A stretch of 64,000 nucleotides of DNA from Ampelocalamus luodianensis (lineage: Eukaryota > Streptophyta > Magnoliopsida > Poales > Poaceae), in NCBI GenBank assembly GCA_036346255.1, contig CM070618.1, positions 78,254,428 through 78,318,427 of the forward strand, written 5' to 3'. Positions 12,101-23,580 of this stretch are shown here, piece after piece. A model generated the notes under the pieces. It was not told where the DNA came from. It searched no databases and was given only the letters and a program-made list of their open reading frames with translations. How positions within the stretch are numbered: position 1 is the stretch's first letter; every line of letters begins with the position of its first letter. The translations under genes and the position numbers were made by a program.

Positions 12101-12140
12101 TTGATATTATGAATAAAATACGTGATATGAACTTACTATC
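9102..12140 (+). mobile_element. Nested solo LTR, about 3.04 kb
   Basis: The insertion begins TGTAACATCTC, a start common to large LTRs of plant Tekay/Del-type gypsy elements, and carries a TATA box (CTCTATAAAAGG, about 9,770) in the plus direction. It splits the minus-strand polymerase of element B between reverse transcriptase and RNase H. ATTTT occurs on both sides (9,097-9,101 and 12,141-12,145) as the 5-bp target-site duplication. The right end reads TATC rather than the usual CA. Ending one base later gives CA but only a 4/5 match of the duplication. No internal region exists, so it is a solo LTR. The GC-rich part (9,400-10,300) gives long open frames with no protein family. Confidence 0.75.
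10875..11038 (+). repeat. 82-bp tandem duplication inside the solo LTR
   Basis: Two adjacent copies starting CATGCTTAGACCAAAA at 10,875 and 10,957 are nearly identical. They differ by about one inserted base and a few substitutions (for example ATGACATTG versus ATGGCATTG). A recent local duplication. Confidence 0.85.
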
Positions 12141-12145
12141 ATTTT

Positions 12146-13250
12146 TGTTGAACTATGTACACTAGTTGTTCCTGGACTAGTGTGGAAAACACAAAGGATC
12201 CGAAATCCTTCTACTCCCGAGTTTAACACTTTTTCTCCCAGTCCTGCGATGAAACGACTTAAAGCCGTCATGTATTCTGTGAGTTTCCGGGCTTCTTTTT
12301 TTATGGTTGGAGGGCGCATTTGTTCAATGGATTTTATCTTTTCAGGGTTTGCTAAAGATATTCCGAACACATACTTCTCAAGATTGAGTTTTAATAGTGT
12401 TTTCTAAAGTTCTCAAATGTTTCTTGCAAGTCAGAAATATGATTAAGACGCTTGATGCTTTGTACGACTGGATCATCAACACAGGCTTCCAAATTTCAGC
12501 CTAGTTGAGGAAGGAATGTCTTTTGCATCAAGCATTGAAAAGAAACGCCAGCATTTTTTAGATCAAATAGCATTTTGACATAGCAAAGTATTCCAATTGG
12601 TGTAACAAATGCAGTCTTTTCTTCATCATCTAGGCACATACTTATTAATGATAACCAGAATATGCATCTAGAAAACTTAATATTTCACAACTAGTAGTAG
12701 AATCAGTATACTAATCAATATGAGGAAGGAGAAAATTGTCCTTCGGACAAGCTTTATTAAGACCAGTAAAATCTACACACATATGCCATTTACCATTAAA
12801 CTTGCTAACCATTACCGGGTTAGCCATCCACTCTGGGTGATGGACTTCTCTTATGAAATCTGCTTTAAGTAGCTTGTCCAATTCGGATCTGATGGCATCT
12901 CGTCGATCAGGTGCTAATCTCCAATTTTTTTTTGTTTTACGGGTTTTTTGTCAGGCTGTAGAGCTAGCCTGTGCTTGATCACCTCTCTGGGGACTTCGGG
13001 CATGTCGGGTGCTTGCCACATGAAGACATCTGTGTTTGCTCGGATGAAGGTGACAAGGGCATCTTCCTATGCAAGGTTGGATGTGACCCCGATGCGAACA
13101 GTCTCCGAAGGCTCCTCTGTATTCAATGGAACTTTTTTGACTTGGTCGTTCGGCTTTAGTGCAAATTTAGGCTTCAACTGCTTGGCCGAAGGTTGCCCAT
13201 TGCTTGCTTCTCGAGTTGGTATTTGACCAACTATCTCGAGGGATTTGCAG
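12146..13250 (-). pseudogene. Degenerate reverse transcriptase region of gypsy element B
   Basis: Minus-strand pieces of reverse transcriptase are readable: MPEVPREVIKHRLALQPD (about 12,955-13,005), the finger region with KADFIREVHHPEWMANPV (about 12,820-12,875), a damaged FLDAYSGYHQ block (about 12,660-12,700), and the connection with KIKSIEQMRPPTIKKE (about 12,280-12,335). Stops and shifts interrupt it repeatedly. The order RT then RNase H then integrase on the minus strand is typical of Ty3/gypsy. The break at the RNase H side is the solo LTR. Confidence 0.7.
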
Positions 13251-13366
13251 TCGCATGTAAGCGCTATCTTTTTATCACAGCGAACTGTGATTACTCCTTT
13301 GGGACCTAGCATCTTAAGATATTGATAACCATAATGAGCAACCATTAGGAATCATGCTAGAATTGG

Positions 13367-13756
13367 TCAACCGAGTATGTCATTATATGCCATGTTGAAA
13401 TCGACCACATCAAAAGATATTTTCTCCGTTTTGAAATTATTTGGTGACCCAAACATTATAGGAAGAGAAACCTGACCAGTAGGTTTTGTTGAAGACCCCG
13501 GTACGATCCTATGAAATGAGCATCGTACAGGCTTGATCTTTGTTCTGGGAACTTGCATCCCGTCTAGTGCACTCATAAAGAGTATATTCAGTGAACTTCC
13601 GCCATCAACAAGCACACGATTGACTCGATAGTTGTTGATGCTAGGCTCAACCACGAGCGAAAAACAACCAGGTCGAGTAGAGGGGATTAAACAGTCACCT
13701 TTCTCGAAAGAGATGGTGATTTTCGACCAGTACTTTATTGACAAGAGGAGGGTCAA
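13367..13756 (-). pseudogene. Protease region of gypsy element B
   Basis: A 129-codon minus-strand frame shows the retropepsin-like protease typical of this grass gypsy group. It has NRVLVDGGSSLNILF, where DGGSS replaces the more usual D[ST]G active-site triplet as in related plant elements, and a later GQVSLPIMFG and MAYNDILG. The frame is intact over this domain but is cut off from working gag and RT. The enzyme would cleave the element's polyprotein. Confidence 0.75.
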
Positions 13757-16130
13757 TGTAATTTACCTCACGTTCAACAGCTTTGAGCTGTCGTTTCGAC
13801 TCGTATGCCGAAGATCCTCCATAAATGTGATCGATGGTGTGTTCTGGATCTAACATATCATCATCATCATCATCTAACTGTTTTTGACCACTCGTTTGCC
13901 TCACCTCTTCAAGTGTAGGAAGTGGTCCCTTGCCGAAGTAGTAATCCTCGAGTTTTCGTTGAAAAACTCGGTAGTTGTAAAGGTCGTGTCCTTGTTTTTT
14001 TTGTGAAAATGACACTACCTAGGTTTGTCGTTCTTCCATTCGAGGCGCTTACTTTTACTCCGATCGGTATATAGTTTGGAGCTCTGAGGCTCCTTGTTGC
14101 TCATGGCTAAGACTTTTGTAGAGTTTTTTACTGGAAGCATTTGGCCTTTAGTCTTGTTCTTTGATTTCCCAATCTTTTTATCTTTCTTCCTGCTACCTTC
14201 ACTCGCTCCTTGAGTGTCCTTATTGTCACGATCAATCATGTGATTCCATTTGACCGCTTCTGAAGTAGTTGCATAACGGTTGGCCATTTCATAGAGCTCA
14301 GCGACGGTAACTGAAGGATTTAGAGCGATATCATTTGTGATCCTTTGATTGCGGACTCCCTGCTTGAATGCTCTAATAACAGAAGTGTCAAAAACTTCAG
14401 GAATTGAATTGTGAACCTGACTAAAATGCCTGATAAATTAGTGAAAGGTCTCGTGAGAATCCTGTTGCATTCTGTGCAGGTCACCCTCCTTTCCTGGGCA
14501 ATTGTAAGTGCCTTGAAAGTTTGATAGTAGTAAGTTACAGAGGTGCTACCACGAATAGATCGACTCTTGTGGTTGATTTAATAGCCACGACCGAACAGAT
14601 CCTTCAAGCACAATAGGAAGGTAGTTGGACATGACATGCTCTCCTCTTCCTGCTGTTTGTACAATGGTGGTATATATTTAAATAAACTCAACGGGATTTT
14701 GTGACCCATCAAATTTCTCCATGTTCACTGGTCAGAACTGTGGCGGCTAGCGAATTGCTCGAAGGTCAGGCAAAAACGCCCGATATCCGATAATAATATC
14801 ATAACGTCTTCTTTGCGAGAAAGAAGGGTTGACATCACCAGACGATCGTACTCAACGATACCCAGTAGTAAGTGGACCTGATCTATCATAGATCTCAGCC
14901 CTACGAGGGTAATACTCCTCGTACTCCATCTACGGGTGCAGATTTCTCGGAAGAAGTGGTGAATGACCACTTCCTCTAGGAGTTTATCGATCACCAGTTA
15001 TTTGTGAGACTCTTCGTTGACTAGGTTCATGGTTAGGAGATCGACCAAACCTATTTTCTTATCGTTCTCCATGAGGAGAGTCATCTGAACGACTGGCGTT
15101 TGATGGAGTTGTCCCGGTACGACTACCAGGATGGTGTTGTCGAGTCCGCTCGAGCCTGACCATCATGTCCGGACGCTTCGTGCAATCTCTTGAGCAAAGA
15201 GGTCATAGCCTGGCGCTTGTCCAAGCTTGAGTCGAGTTTTCGATCAGGTCATTGATTCGTTGCAGTTCTGAGCTTCCTCTGACTGGTATTGGATGCGCCC
15301 AGGTAAGGACCTCTGGGTAGCAATTTTTCTTCTCTGAATGGTTTCATGATCATCAACGTCTGAGCTAGCCGGAGCATGCCTCAGTGGAGAGCGATCATTT
15401 CTTGGATTTTGGCCACGCTCATGAAGGCGGAGGCATTCTCGCCATCACCACAAGAGCCCGAAGTGAGTGTGCGATGGGAAGTATCCCCAACCCTGCCTCT
15501 TGGAGAGAGATTAGGATATGAGGGGAGGACAAATACCTCCTAGGTGCTATTATCTCCACTCGCGTCTAAGTCCCCTAACTCGAGGAGTAGTCAAAAGACA
15601 ACGCCTCGCGACTTGGAGCTATCTCCTCCAGAAAGGAGAATTCTGGGTTATAACTGCCTCCGACTCAAGGTGAACCCTGCAGGGTGTGGTCGAATCCATA
15701 GGTGAAGCGGGCTCGACAATGCACCTCGTGGGGGTAACCGAAGGGTGACAGTTATCAGGTGTTGATTGAGTCCCAAGATTATGGATTCGAGGACTTGTTG
15801 TACTAGATCGGACGGCCTCGGACAGGCTTGAACATTTCGAGGGGGGAACCCTCGTCGTACTCTGTACTCATCGTGGCACAATCCTGACACTGGTTGGATG
15901 GACCCTTGCCCTTTGAGGAGTCGGTTCCTCATCTGGGCATAATGTCGTGGGGGAGAGCTCCCTTATCAGCCTTGTTTGAGGCATGGTCTTCTGGGTTTGG
16001 TGAAAGATCCCTGAAAACGGTGTTGCCATCGGACGAAATGATGCTTTGCTCGTACTCCATGTCAAGTTCTGTGTAGTCTACCAAATCGAACCAATTCTCT
16101 TCATTCCACTCTCCTACTATGAAAGCACTA
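13757..16130 (-). pseudogene. Degenerate gag region of gypsy element B
   Basis: Minus-strand frames between the LTR at 16,175 and the protease contain gag remains. These are a lysine-rich segment (14,015-14,287), an acidic and glutamine-rich segment upstream of the protease (13,695-14,015), and the PLRHAPASSDVDDHE block (about 15,300-15,400) shared with element A. Stops and frameshifts break it into pieces of 60-130 codons. No intact Gag is possible. Confidence 0.65.
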
Positions 16131-16174
16131 GAGTTGAAAAATGAAGTCGGTTTGTCGAAAAGGAAAGCGCCAAC

Positions 16175-16672
16175 TATCGATGGTTTAGTATCGATTTTAC
16201 AAATGAATGCTGGGGACTCTCCTCTAGTTAAACCACACAGAAAAAACACAAGGATTTTATATAGGTTTGGGCCTTCTCTTGAGAGAATAATAACCCTACT
16301 CATGTATTGTTGTACTGACTATGCTTTACAACGGGGAACAAATCACTAGAACTAGGGATTAATGACTTCTGTTTGTTGATCTTGTCTCTCTGTTGTCGTT
16401 GTTTCTGTTTTCCTTCTTATATAGCACGCGAAGGGGTGACAGTTGTCCCATATCAATAGGTGTCTCATCGTTTGATGAAATACGCACGTTCTGTGACGTT
16501 TATTATCAAAGACTAATCCTCCCACGTCACCTTACATTTACGTTGGAGATAGAGACTTAATACGTGCAGTTATTCCGAAGAATAACATCATATATTAACT
16601 GTTGTGTGTATTAAACACAGCGCATAAGTGTCTTTAGTCGATTAAACCCATATGTCTATATGCTTTGTTAAC
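16175..16672 (-). mobile_element. LTR of gypsy element B, about 0.5 kb
   Basis: On the minus strand the LTR runs from about 16,672, ends in ATA at 16,175, and is followed by GT and TGGCGC, the start of a primer-binding site (16,167-16,172). A TATA-like TATATAAG occurs near 16,420. The last 50 bases resemble the LTR of element A. The outer boundary is set where the reverse transcriptase of the neighbouring element C stops. A clear target-site duplication was not found. Confidence 0.6.
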
Positions 16673-16676
16673 TATA

Positions 16677-17110
16677 GGAACACTCGGTTCATCAAATTCA
16701 TGAAATAGGCAGGGGCATTGGCGAGTCCAAAAGATATAATAGTGAACTCAAACAACCCATATCTTGTTGAAAAAGCTGTCTTGGGGATGTCCTCTTTGCG
16801 AATCTTGAGCTGATGGTACCTTGATCTGAGATCTATCTTGGAGAACACACCCGCTCCTTTCAGTTGGTCAAACAGATCATCAATTCTTGGCAAAGGATAC
16901 TTGTTTTTTATGGTTACCTCATTTAGAGCTCTATAGTCCACACACAACCTCTATGTACCATCCTTTTTTGCAACAAAGATCACTGGAGCTCCCCAAGGTG
17001 AGGAACTAGGTCTAATGAAACCTTTACTCAACAAATCTTCAATTTGCTGCTTCAATTCTACTTGATCATCAACATGCAGCCTATAAGGCCTTTTGGAAAT
17101 AGGGGAGGTC
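16677..17110 (-). pseudogene. Truncated reverse transcriptase of gypsy element C
   Basis: A 91-codon minus-strand frame (16,672-16,947) reads as a Ty3/gypsy reverse transcriptase: MCVDYRALNEVTIKNKYPLP, IDDLFDQLKGAGVFSKIDLR, and FEFTIISFGLANAPAYFMNL. It ends just after MNRVF, before the catalytic YVDD-type box, because element B begins there. Upstream, a stop codon interrupts the link to the preceding part (near 16,950). Integrase and the right LTR of this element are missing from the window. Confidence 0.85.
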
Positions 17111-17112
17111 CT

Positions 17113-17640
17113 TTAGATCAGGTTTATAACAAACTCAAGATCTCTATCTGATGACATTCTTGGGAGCTCATTAGGAAACACATCTGGAAAATCTTGGACC
17201 AATGGGACATCTTTCAACGAGACCACTTGAGCACTACAAGCTAGAGCTTCATCAAGCTTTTCAGGGGAGGCTTCAAATTTTACTATAACACCACTGGGGT
17301 TGGCCAAAGAAATGCTTCTGCTGCGACAATCCAACATTGCTTGATGGTCTGCAAGTCAATCCATTCCCAAGATCACATCTAGGGACTTTGTGTCCAAGAG
17401 GATGAGGTTGGCTAGAAATTCTACCCCTTTTATTACCAACTTAACTTGTGGACAACCCTGATTCGCGCTCAAATCCGAACCAGGGGATTTAACCAACAAG
17501 GTAACTCTAAGAGTAGCAACCTCAAACTGATGCTTGGCAGCAAAACTTCGAGAGATAAACGAATAGGAAGCTCCAGAATCAAACAAAACAGTAGCTGGCA
17601 CTGAGTTCACTAGGAACATACCTAGTACAACCTCTGAGGA
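17113..17640 (-). pseudogene. Protease region of gypsy element C
   Basis: The minus-strand frame 17,356-17,619 contains the aspartic protease active site in LFDSGASYSFISRSFA and the second half with SLDVILGMD. The next frame (17,113-17,337) continues toward the polymerase with LVQDFPDVFPNELP, the usual link just before reverse transcriptase. A stop after the GMD block separates the two frames. Typical of Tekay/Del-like chromoviruses. Confidence 0.8.
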
Positions 17641-17649
17641 GGTCTGAGC

Positions 17650-18790
17650 TTACTCAACTGCAACATGGTTCACATGACTTCTTCCATATCATTGGGAGTT
17701 CCTGGGCTGAGGAGGTCCTGAGGCTTGCTGGGAGGTCCTGAAGGGGAGGTCCTGGTGACCTGCTCTGTTCTTTGTGAACACTGGTTGGCAAAGTGCCCCA
17801 CTTGATGACACTTAAAGCAAGTGACCCCAGTTGAAGTACTGGCATTGGCTCTAGGCTGCTGTTGAGAATTGGTGCTGACAAAAGTGCGGCGTTGACCTTG
17901 AGCAGCTGGGCGAAAGGTCTTCACATAGGTCCTGAAGGTGCTAGGAGGTCCTAGACGTCGCTGCTGGTACTGCACAGAGTTCCTGGCACGCTGAGGAGAT
18001 CCTTGTTGGGCACTAGAGGGTGGCAACTTCCTCTTGTAAGATTCTGAGATCTCCTTGCGGGACTCTTCAGTAAGCAAAACGTTGTTCACCATGTGCTGAA
18101 AATTAGTGTAATCATTGCCAATCACTTGAATTTCAGACTAGGGTGAATACCTCTTTTGAAGCATTTTTGTCGGGCATCATCAGTGGCAACATTCTCCTTG
18201 ACGTAACGGGATAACTGAGTGAACTTGGTAAGATATTCACTCACGGTCATGTTCCCTTGTTTGAGGTTCCGAAACTCATTTTTCTTCATTTCAACCTTCC
18301 CATCAGGGACATGGGAATGGCGAAAAGCTACTGAAAACTCAACCCAAGTGACCCTATGACGATCCACATGAGATGCACAAAAAGTGTCCCACCATTCTGC
18401 TGCTGCACTTCCCAATTGGTGAGAGGCAAACAAGACCTTCTCGCGGTCTTCACAACGGGCAATATCAAGCTTCTTTTCGGTTGATCTCAACCAATCTTCA
18501 GCATCAAGAGGGTCAGGAGAGCTTGAGAAGGTGGTCGGGCGCGTCTTCATGAATTCCGACAACCTGGACTAAGGGTGAGCAGGAGGTGGAGGAGGAGGCT
18601 GTGCGGCTGCCTGACTGCTCTGACTTATCATGGTAAGCAAGGCATTTGTGGTCTAGCTTTGCTGGGTCATGACTTGGTTCAAGTTCTACATCATGGAGCT
18701 CATCATCTGCGCTTAGGTTGCCATGTACTGCCCTAGACCTTGATCTGTCACTAGTGCTGGAGGAGGTGGTGGTGGACGGAACTATTTTGC
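17650..18790 (-). pseudogene. Gag region of gypsy element C with one-base frameshift
   Basis: Two minus-strand frames make up Gag. The first (18,122-18,562) has the capsid part with DAEDWLRSTEKKLD and VTWVEFSVAFRHSHVP. The second (17,670-18,125) has the nucleocapsid with a CCHC zinc knuckle, CFKCHQVGHFANQC. They are in different frames. At about 18,112-18,125 a single base appears to be missing between KFK and IGNDYTNFQHM, which creates a stop. The upstream part to about 18,790 is weakly conserved. Gag would package the element RNA. Confidence 0.8.
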
Positions 18791-19322
18791 TGGCTCATCC
18801 GGACTAGTTGGTTGCCGAGTTTGAACCATCTGCACACAACTTCCAAGTTAGGAGACAAGAGAGAAAGCACAATAGATGAGAGGGAAAAGCACAAAGGTGA
18901 GCTAGAACAGAAGAGAAAAAGATAGGACAACCTAATAGGGGTAACACGATTAAACCCAAGAAGCAAAAGCCCAAAAGGCTAAAAGAAAGGCAACAAACTC
19001 AAATAAGAGGTCCTAATGACCCAACTAAACGGTACCGACAATAGGAAGGACCACTACCACGTAAGACTCAAGGAGCAACCCTATATAGATAAAAGGGGTA
19101 AGAAGGTCAAGTTAAACTTGGAAGATAAAGTTCCAGAGAAAAGAGAAAAGAAAATAATAGAGTAAGGTAAGAAAAGAATTGAATAAGGTGAGATCAGAAC
19201 GGATTAAGATAAGAGAAGAACCACTAAGCAATTTACAAAGTTGGTTTGATTTAGAAAATAGTATTTTGAACTTGACTAAAACGACTTTTCTATCTATGAC
19301 CAACGTCCTACAGTTGACCTGA

Positions 19323-19334
19323 GCTCTGATACCA
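19323..19334 (-). promoter_or_regulatory. Primer-binding site of gypsy element C (initiator tRNA-Met type)
   Basis: The minus strand reads TGGTATCAGAGC, complementary to the 3' end of plant initiator methionine tRNA, which primes minus-strand DNA synthesis in many plant gypsy and copia elements. It lies four bases downstream of the LTR end. From here to about 18,790 is an untranslated leader with no domain. Confidence 0.85.
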
Positions 19335-19338
19335 CCTC

Positions 19339-21099
19339 TATCGCGATCACCCTGGAGTGCACCTAGAAGACCTCCTAGGACCTCTTAGGGAGGTCTGTAG
19401 GACCACCCAGAAGGTTCTGTAAGTCCTCCAAGAGCGCCCCCGAAGGAGGTCCTAAAGGGACCTCCCAAGAGATCACGAGGGCCTCCTGGAGGTCTTGGCT
19501 CTGTGCACCGAGTTAGTCCCAGGAACACTTGCTAACTCGTACAAGGCCACATAGGTTAAATCAAAGCTACACAGCCCAGCAACTTTAAACAACAGGATAA
19601 GCAAGACACAAATATATTAACAAGGGCCTTATGGCCAATGTTGTTTACAGCAATTGCCAACACGGGCTTACAAAAACGACTACAGAACCTGCACAGCAGA
19701 AAATACAAAACGCGCGGAGCCATCCGGCAAGCCCACAGGCTGTCGAGTGGAGGACTTTAAAGAACTCAAGCAAATCCAACTTAAAAACCAGAAGGTCAGG
19801 AGGTCCTGCGGGAGAGGGGTCCAAACCGAAGGGGAGTGAATCTCCAAGCACAGCACCGAGAGGAAAACTAAGAGGTTAGAAATGAGGAAGAAAGGTGGTG
19901 AAAGGAGGCTCTCTCAGCTACAAATAGCAGGAGAGATAGGAGGCAGCGCTGAGGCTAGGGCAAACATGTCAAGGGTAGGTGAAAAACAGGACAAGGATTT
20001 GACAAGGCATGCCATCAAAAGGAGGAAATAAAGTACCTCAGAGGTGACCACTTTTAATGTGCTGCAGCACCACATTAAATGTCCAAAGACTTTCTGTCAC
20101 AAACGTGTAGAAAGGATAAGGGTGACAGGATTGGCTCAAACAAAGAGATTGGTCAAAGCAACAGGAAAAGTGCAACTATGGGGTGGTCTTAGGAGGAGGT
20201 TCTGCGGAAGAGGTCCTCTAAAGGCAAAGAAGGTCCTGTTCCACCAGGGTGGTCTTTGCAAAAAGACCAGATGTCATTACCGTATAGAGTGATCGTGACA
20301 AAAGAGGGTGATATTTACAAAAAGACCACGGGAATGCTCTAGGGAAGGAGGTCCAAAGGACTAAGGAAAAGGGGCGACGAACCAGGGCTACACGATCTTG
20401 ATCGGGTGGTTCTGAGAGATAGGAACGTTCGGACCGCGCGAACGCACCCTTACATCGTAGCCGCCCAAACTAAATCGGACGGTCCTGAGCAGAAGTAGGC
20501 GCACACAGAATTTGAACTTAAGGGAGGTCCAAACAAGGAATGGTTTCAACGGACCAGATTCAAAGGGGAAAGGATCCAACGGAGGAGATCCAAGGAAAGA
20601 GGCGCAAGGAGGTCTTAACTGCCAGGATGGAACCAAAAGAGATCCCGACGATTAAGATCTACAACGGGGAGGTCCTAAAAGGGGAAAATGCAACTCAAAA
20701 ACGAACTTCGGGAATCAAAGGGGGTTTGAAACATAAATCCGAGCTTGGAACAACTCGAGGATGGTTACGACCTAAAAGGAGGTCGAAACCCAGGGAGATC
20801 TTAACAAGGAAGAGGTCCAACACAAAGGTGGTCAGGATCAAGATGAGGTCCAGAAGAGGAAAACTAGCTAAAAAACACCCAAAGCAAACTAAAGAGGGAA
20901 ACCTAACGGCAAAGAACACCAGCGAACTGCAACGGCAAACAAAAAACTAAAAGGCATTAGTTGAAGTTAAGTTAGTTCAAGTTAAACCTTTCAAAATTTC
21001 TAAAGTTCCAAGTTAAGTTTGAGCACACCAATAAACCAATTGTTCTTCTTTTTAGGTTTTCAAATCCGACAAAAACTCTAAGACAAACGAGACGCTACA
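19339..21099 (-). mobile_element. 5' LTR of gypsy element C, about 1.76 kb
   Basis: On the minus strand the LTR starts TGTAGCGTCTCG at 21,099 and ends ...GATCGCGATA at 19,339, just before the initiator tRNA-Met primer-binding site. The size and start fit Tekay/Del-like chromovirus LTRs. The sequence is studded with copies of AGGTCC (plus strand) that also run into gag. No partner LTR is in the window, so age cannot be estimated. Confidence 0.75.
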
Positions 21100-23109
21100 C
21101 ATAACGTGACGCGGACCCCGCACCCCGGCCCATCCCCATAGCTTTCCTCCCGTCCTCCACGCATGCACGCCCGCGTAAACAAAACTGTGTGCTGGGCTGG
21201 CTCGAACGGTGGCTGCTCGATCGATCCGGTAAGTCTGATTGGTATGGTATGGAGATTGAAATGGAGCGGTCCAGACCTCGGAGTTCGATCTGAACAATGA
21301 CGAGGTAGAGAGAAACACGGTCTAATAAAACTCGTGTTTTTTTTCCTCTGGTCAAACGAACTCCTCTTTCTCTGCCTTGCGCAGCTCTCTGTAATCTGCT
21401 GCGCGCCTGCGTGGTATGGTATGCGCGAACGTGCTGGGAGCTAGGCTCGGTCACTCGGTCCATTCCGTTCGCACGCACGGCCGTTGAAATACCTATATAT
21501 GTATCTCCTATCACGCGTGGTATATGTCCACAAATGGACTAATCTTGGCTCCGTGTTCGAGTGGTCGCGTGTTGAGTTTAAGACCGCAATTCACAGCGAA
21601 CTGTGAGCGTGGATGGTGGCCCAAGAGACCTTGTGAGATGCTGATGACCGGCCGATCGACCGATGAGGATCGGAATATATACTTCAATTCTTCCCGCTGG
21701 AAATTCATCTGTGTTGTTTCAGCTCGATCGTGAAGGAAGAAGATTACAGGCACGGCACAAGTTTAACCTAAGCGTGTGCATGCATGCATGCATGCATGGG
21801 TCGCACGGCCAACTACGTTGCGAAATTAGACAGCCGAACACGAAGTGCGTACTACTGTAGTAGTACCACGCAGCATATATAGCATCCATGCATGCACATG
21901 TACGTAGAAGAGTGTATTAATTTGTTTCTTGCTACTCCGTATATACCACAGTGGCACGGTGGAGCTAGTACATTGCACCAATTATATTGGCTGCGGCTGC
22001 GGCTGCCCATGCATGCATGATGTATGGACGCACGTATGTGTACCTGACATGACGAAGGGCACGCTCTTGTAGGCTCAACCTGTGCCGATCGCACGCGAAA
22101 TTACGGCTCTGTCCTCGCCGCTGGCCCTTGCAGACCGGTGACCAGCAGCATGCAGAATTAATGTTTGTTCTCTCCAGGCTCCAGCTCCAGGTGAGCACTG
22201 GCCACTTGCGCAGCGTCTTCGTTATTACCGTCCTTCCCCTTTTCGAGAACTGGCCAACTTACCGTTCTTTAACCGAGCATAATATAACAAGTGGAGTAGT
22301 ACTGTGGTATACTCTGCTTTGTACTACTACGGTACTAGCAACTTCTTTTGCAGCGAAACGGATCCTCCGTATTAGAATTCAAAATGCATAGGATGCAAGG
22401 TGTTATACAATAGGAGTTAAACTCATCAAAGTCAGATGTCAAGATCAAAGCTACAGTACTTGACCAAGTACAGTTCACCACTTCAGTGTACTGAACACCG
22501 TTTCTGCATTATTGCGTCGGATAACTGTTAGTCTAGCCTCATGTCAGTGTTTATACAGTACTTCTCTGTAGTACAACAGAGGATCCGGGTCTATTTTAGA
22601 GATCTAACGCTGCAACTTTTGTGACCACACGTTAACATGCATGTACGCGAGATATTGTATGCCTTGGCGTACCACACTTTCTGATGGAGTGTTTGATGGA
22701 GAACATATCCGGCGAGTATAAAAAACGGCATCAAAATAAGAAGAGAAAAGAAGCCATTCGTACGGGCATCGAAAGTGTTTTGAAACAGTGCAGTAGAGTA
22801 TAAGATAAAAATCTACCTCCACGCACATGGAATGGAATTCTTTGACCGAAAAGCGAATCACAGTAAGTATCTTCAGGACAACATGCACGTAATTAAACTA
22901 GCCAGCTAATAGAAATAACATTGGGTCCTTTAAGTTTTCTGTAGATTATATGACGGTCAGTGCCCGTGTTTGATTCACATGAATGAGAGTGAGAATACTC
23001 TAGAAAAATCTCCGGGGAATATATTACGAACAAACGTTAATTAAATTTTCCTTTGAAATCAAAACTTCAAAAATGATGCATGCATACGTAAAATTGCCAC
23101 ATGTGTATA
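21100..23109. other. Intergenic DNA, nothing recognised
   Basis: About 2 kb without a supported gene. A short tetranucleotide run of GCAT units is at about 21,778-21,798, and further CATGCATG blocks occur at 21,885-22,020. The short open frames here have no family features. It may be the flank in which gypsy element C and the CACTA element landed. Confidence 0.5.
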
Positions 23110-23376
23110 CACTACTACAAAATAGGTTATACTGAACGTCTCATCACAAATAGTTTCTGAAAACCGTCAGTGTTGTAATTATCACAGACGGTTTTATAAA
23201 CATAACCATCTATGTTACTAACTCTGGCTAGAACCGTTTGTGATACATCACAGAGCGAGAAATATTTCGCATCCCCAAATGCTTCCCTTCCCTATTAATC
23301 TCCCCTTCCCCTCCCTCCTCGACCACTATCCACTTACATATCGCAAATCCTAGGGTTTCTTGATTCCTTCCCCTCC

Positions 23377-23538
23377 GCCCTCGTCGTCCTGCTCCTACGC
23401 TCCGAGGGGTTCGAGCACTACCGCTGCACCGGTAACCTCTCCATGGGCATGAACCTCAACAACATGGCCAAGATGATCATCACCATCAAGGCCGACGACG
23501 GCTCGGACACCGTCACCTTCATGTTCGAGTCCACCAGT
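23377..23538 (+). pseudogene. PCNA: Captured PCNA gene fragment
   Basis: The plus-strand frame reads ALVVLLLRSEGFEHYRC, then NLSMGMNLNNMAKM, then IITIKADDGSDTVTFMFES. This matches the middle of plant proliferating cell nuclear antigen (about residues 40-95 of roughly 260), the sliding clamp of DNA replication. About eight residues between AKM and IITIK (normally containing LRCAGNDD) are absent without shifting the frame. The frame ends after FES at a GTAAGT that looks like an intron donor, so the piece was probably taken from genomic DNA. It cannot make a working clamp. Capture of host exons is known for CACTA elements (Pack-CACTA). Confidence 0.88.
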
Positions 23539-23580
23539 AAGTGATCAATCGCTTATCACCTCCCCCTACCTTGTTGCTTT

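Noticed and set aside
20540..20950. 136-codon Lys-rich frame
   Set aside because: Within the LTR of gypsy element C on the strand opposite to its genes; it follows from purine-rich AGGTCC repeats.
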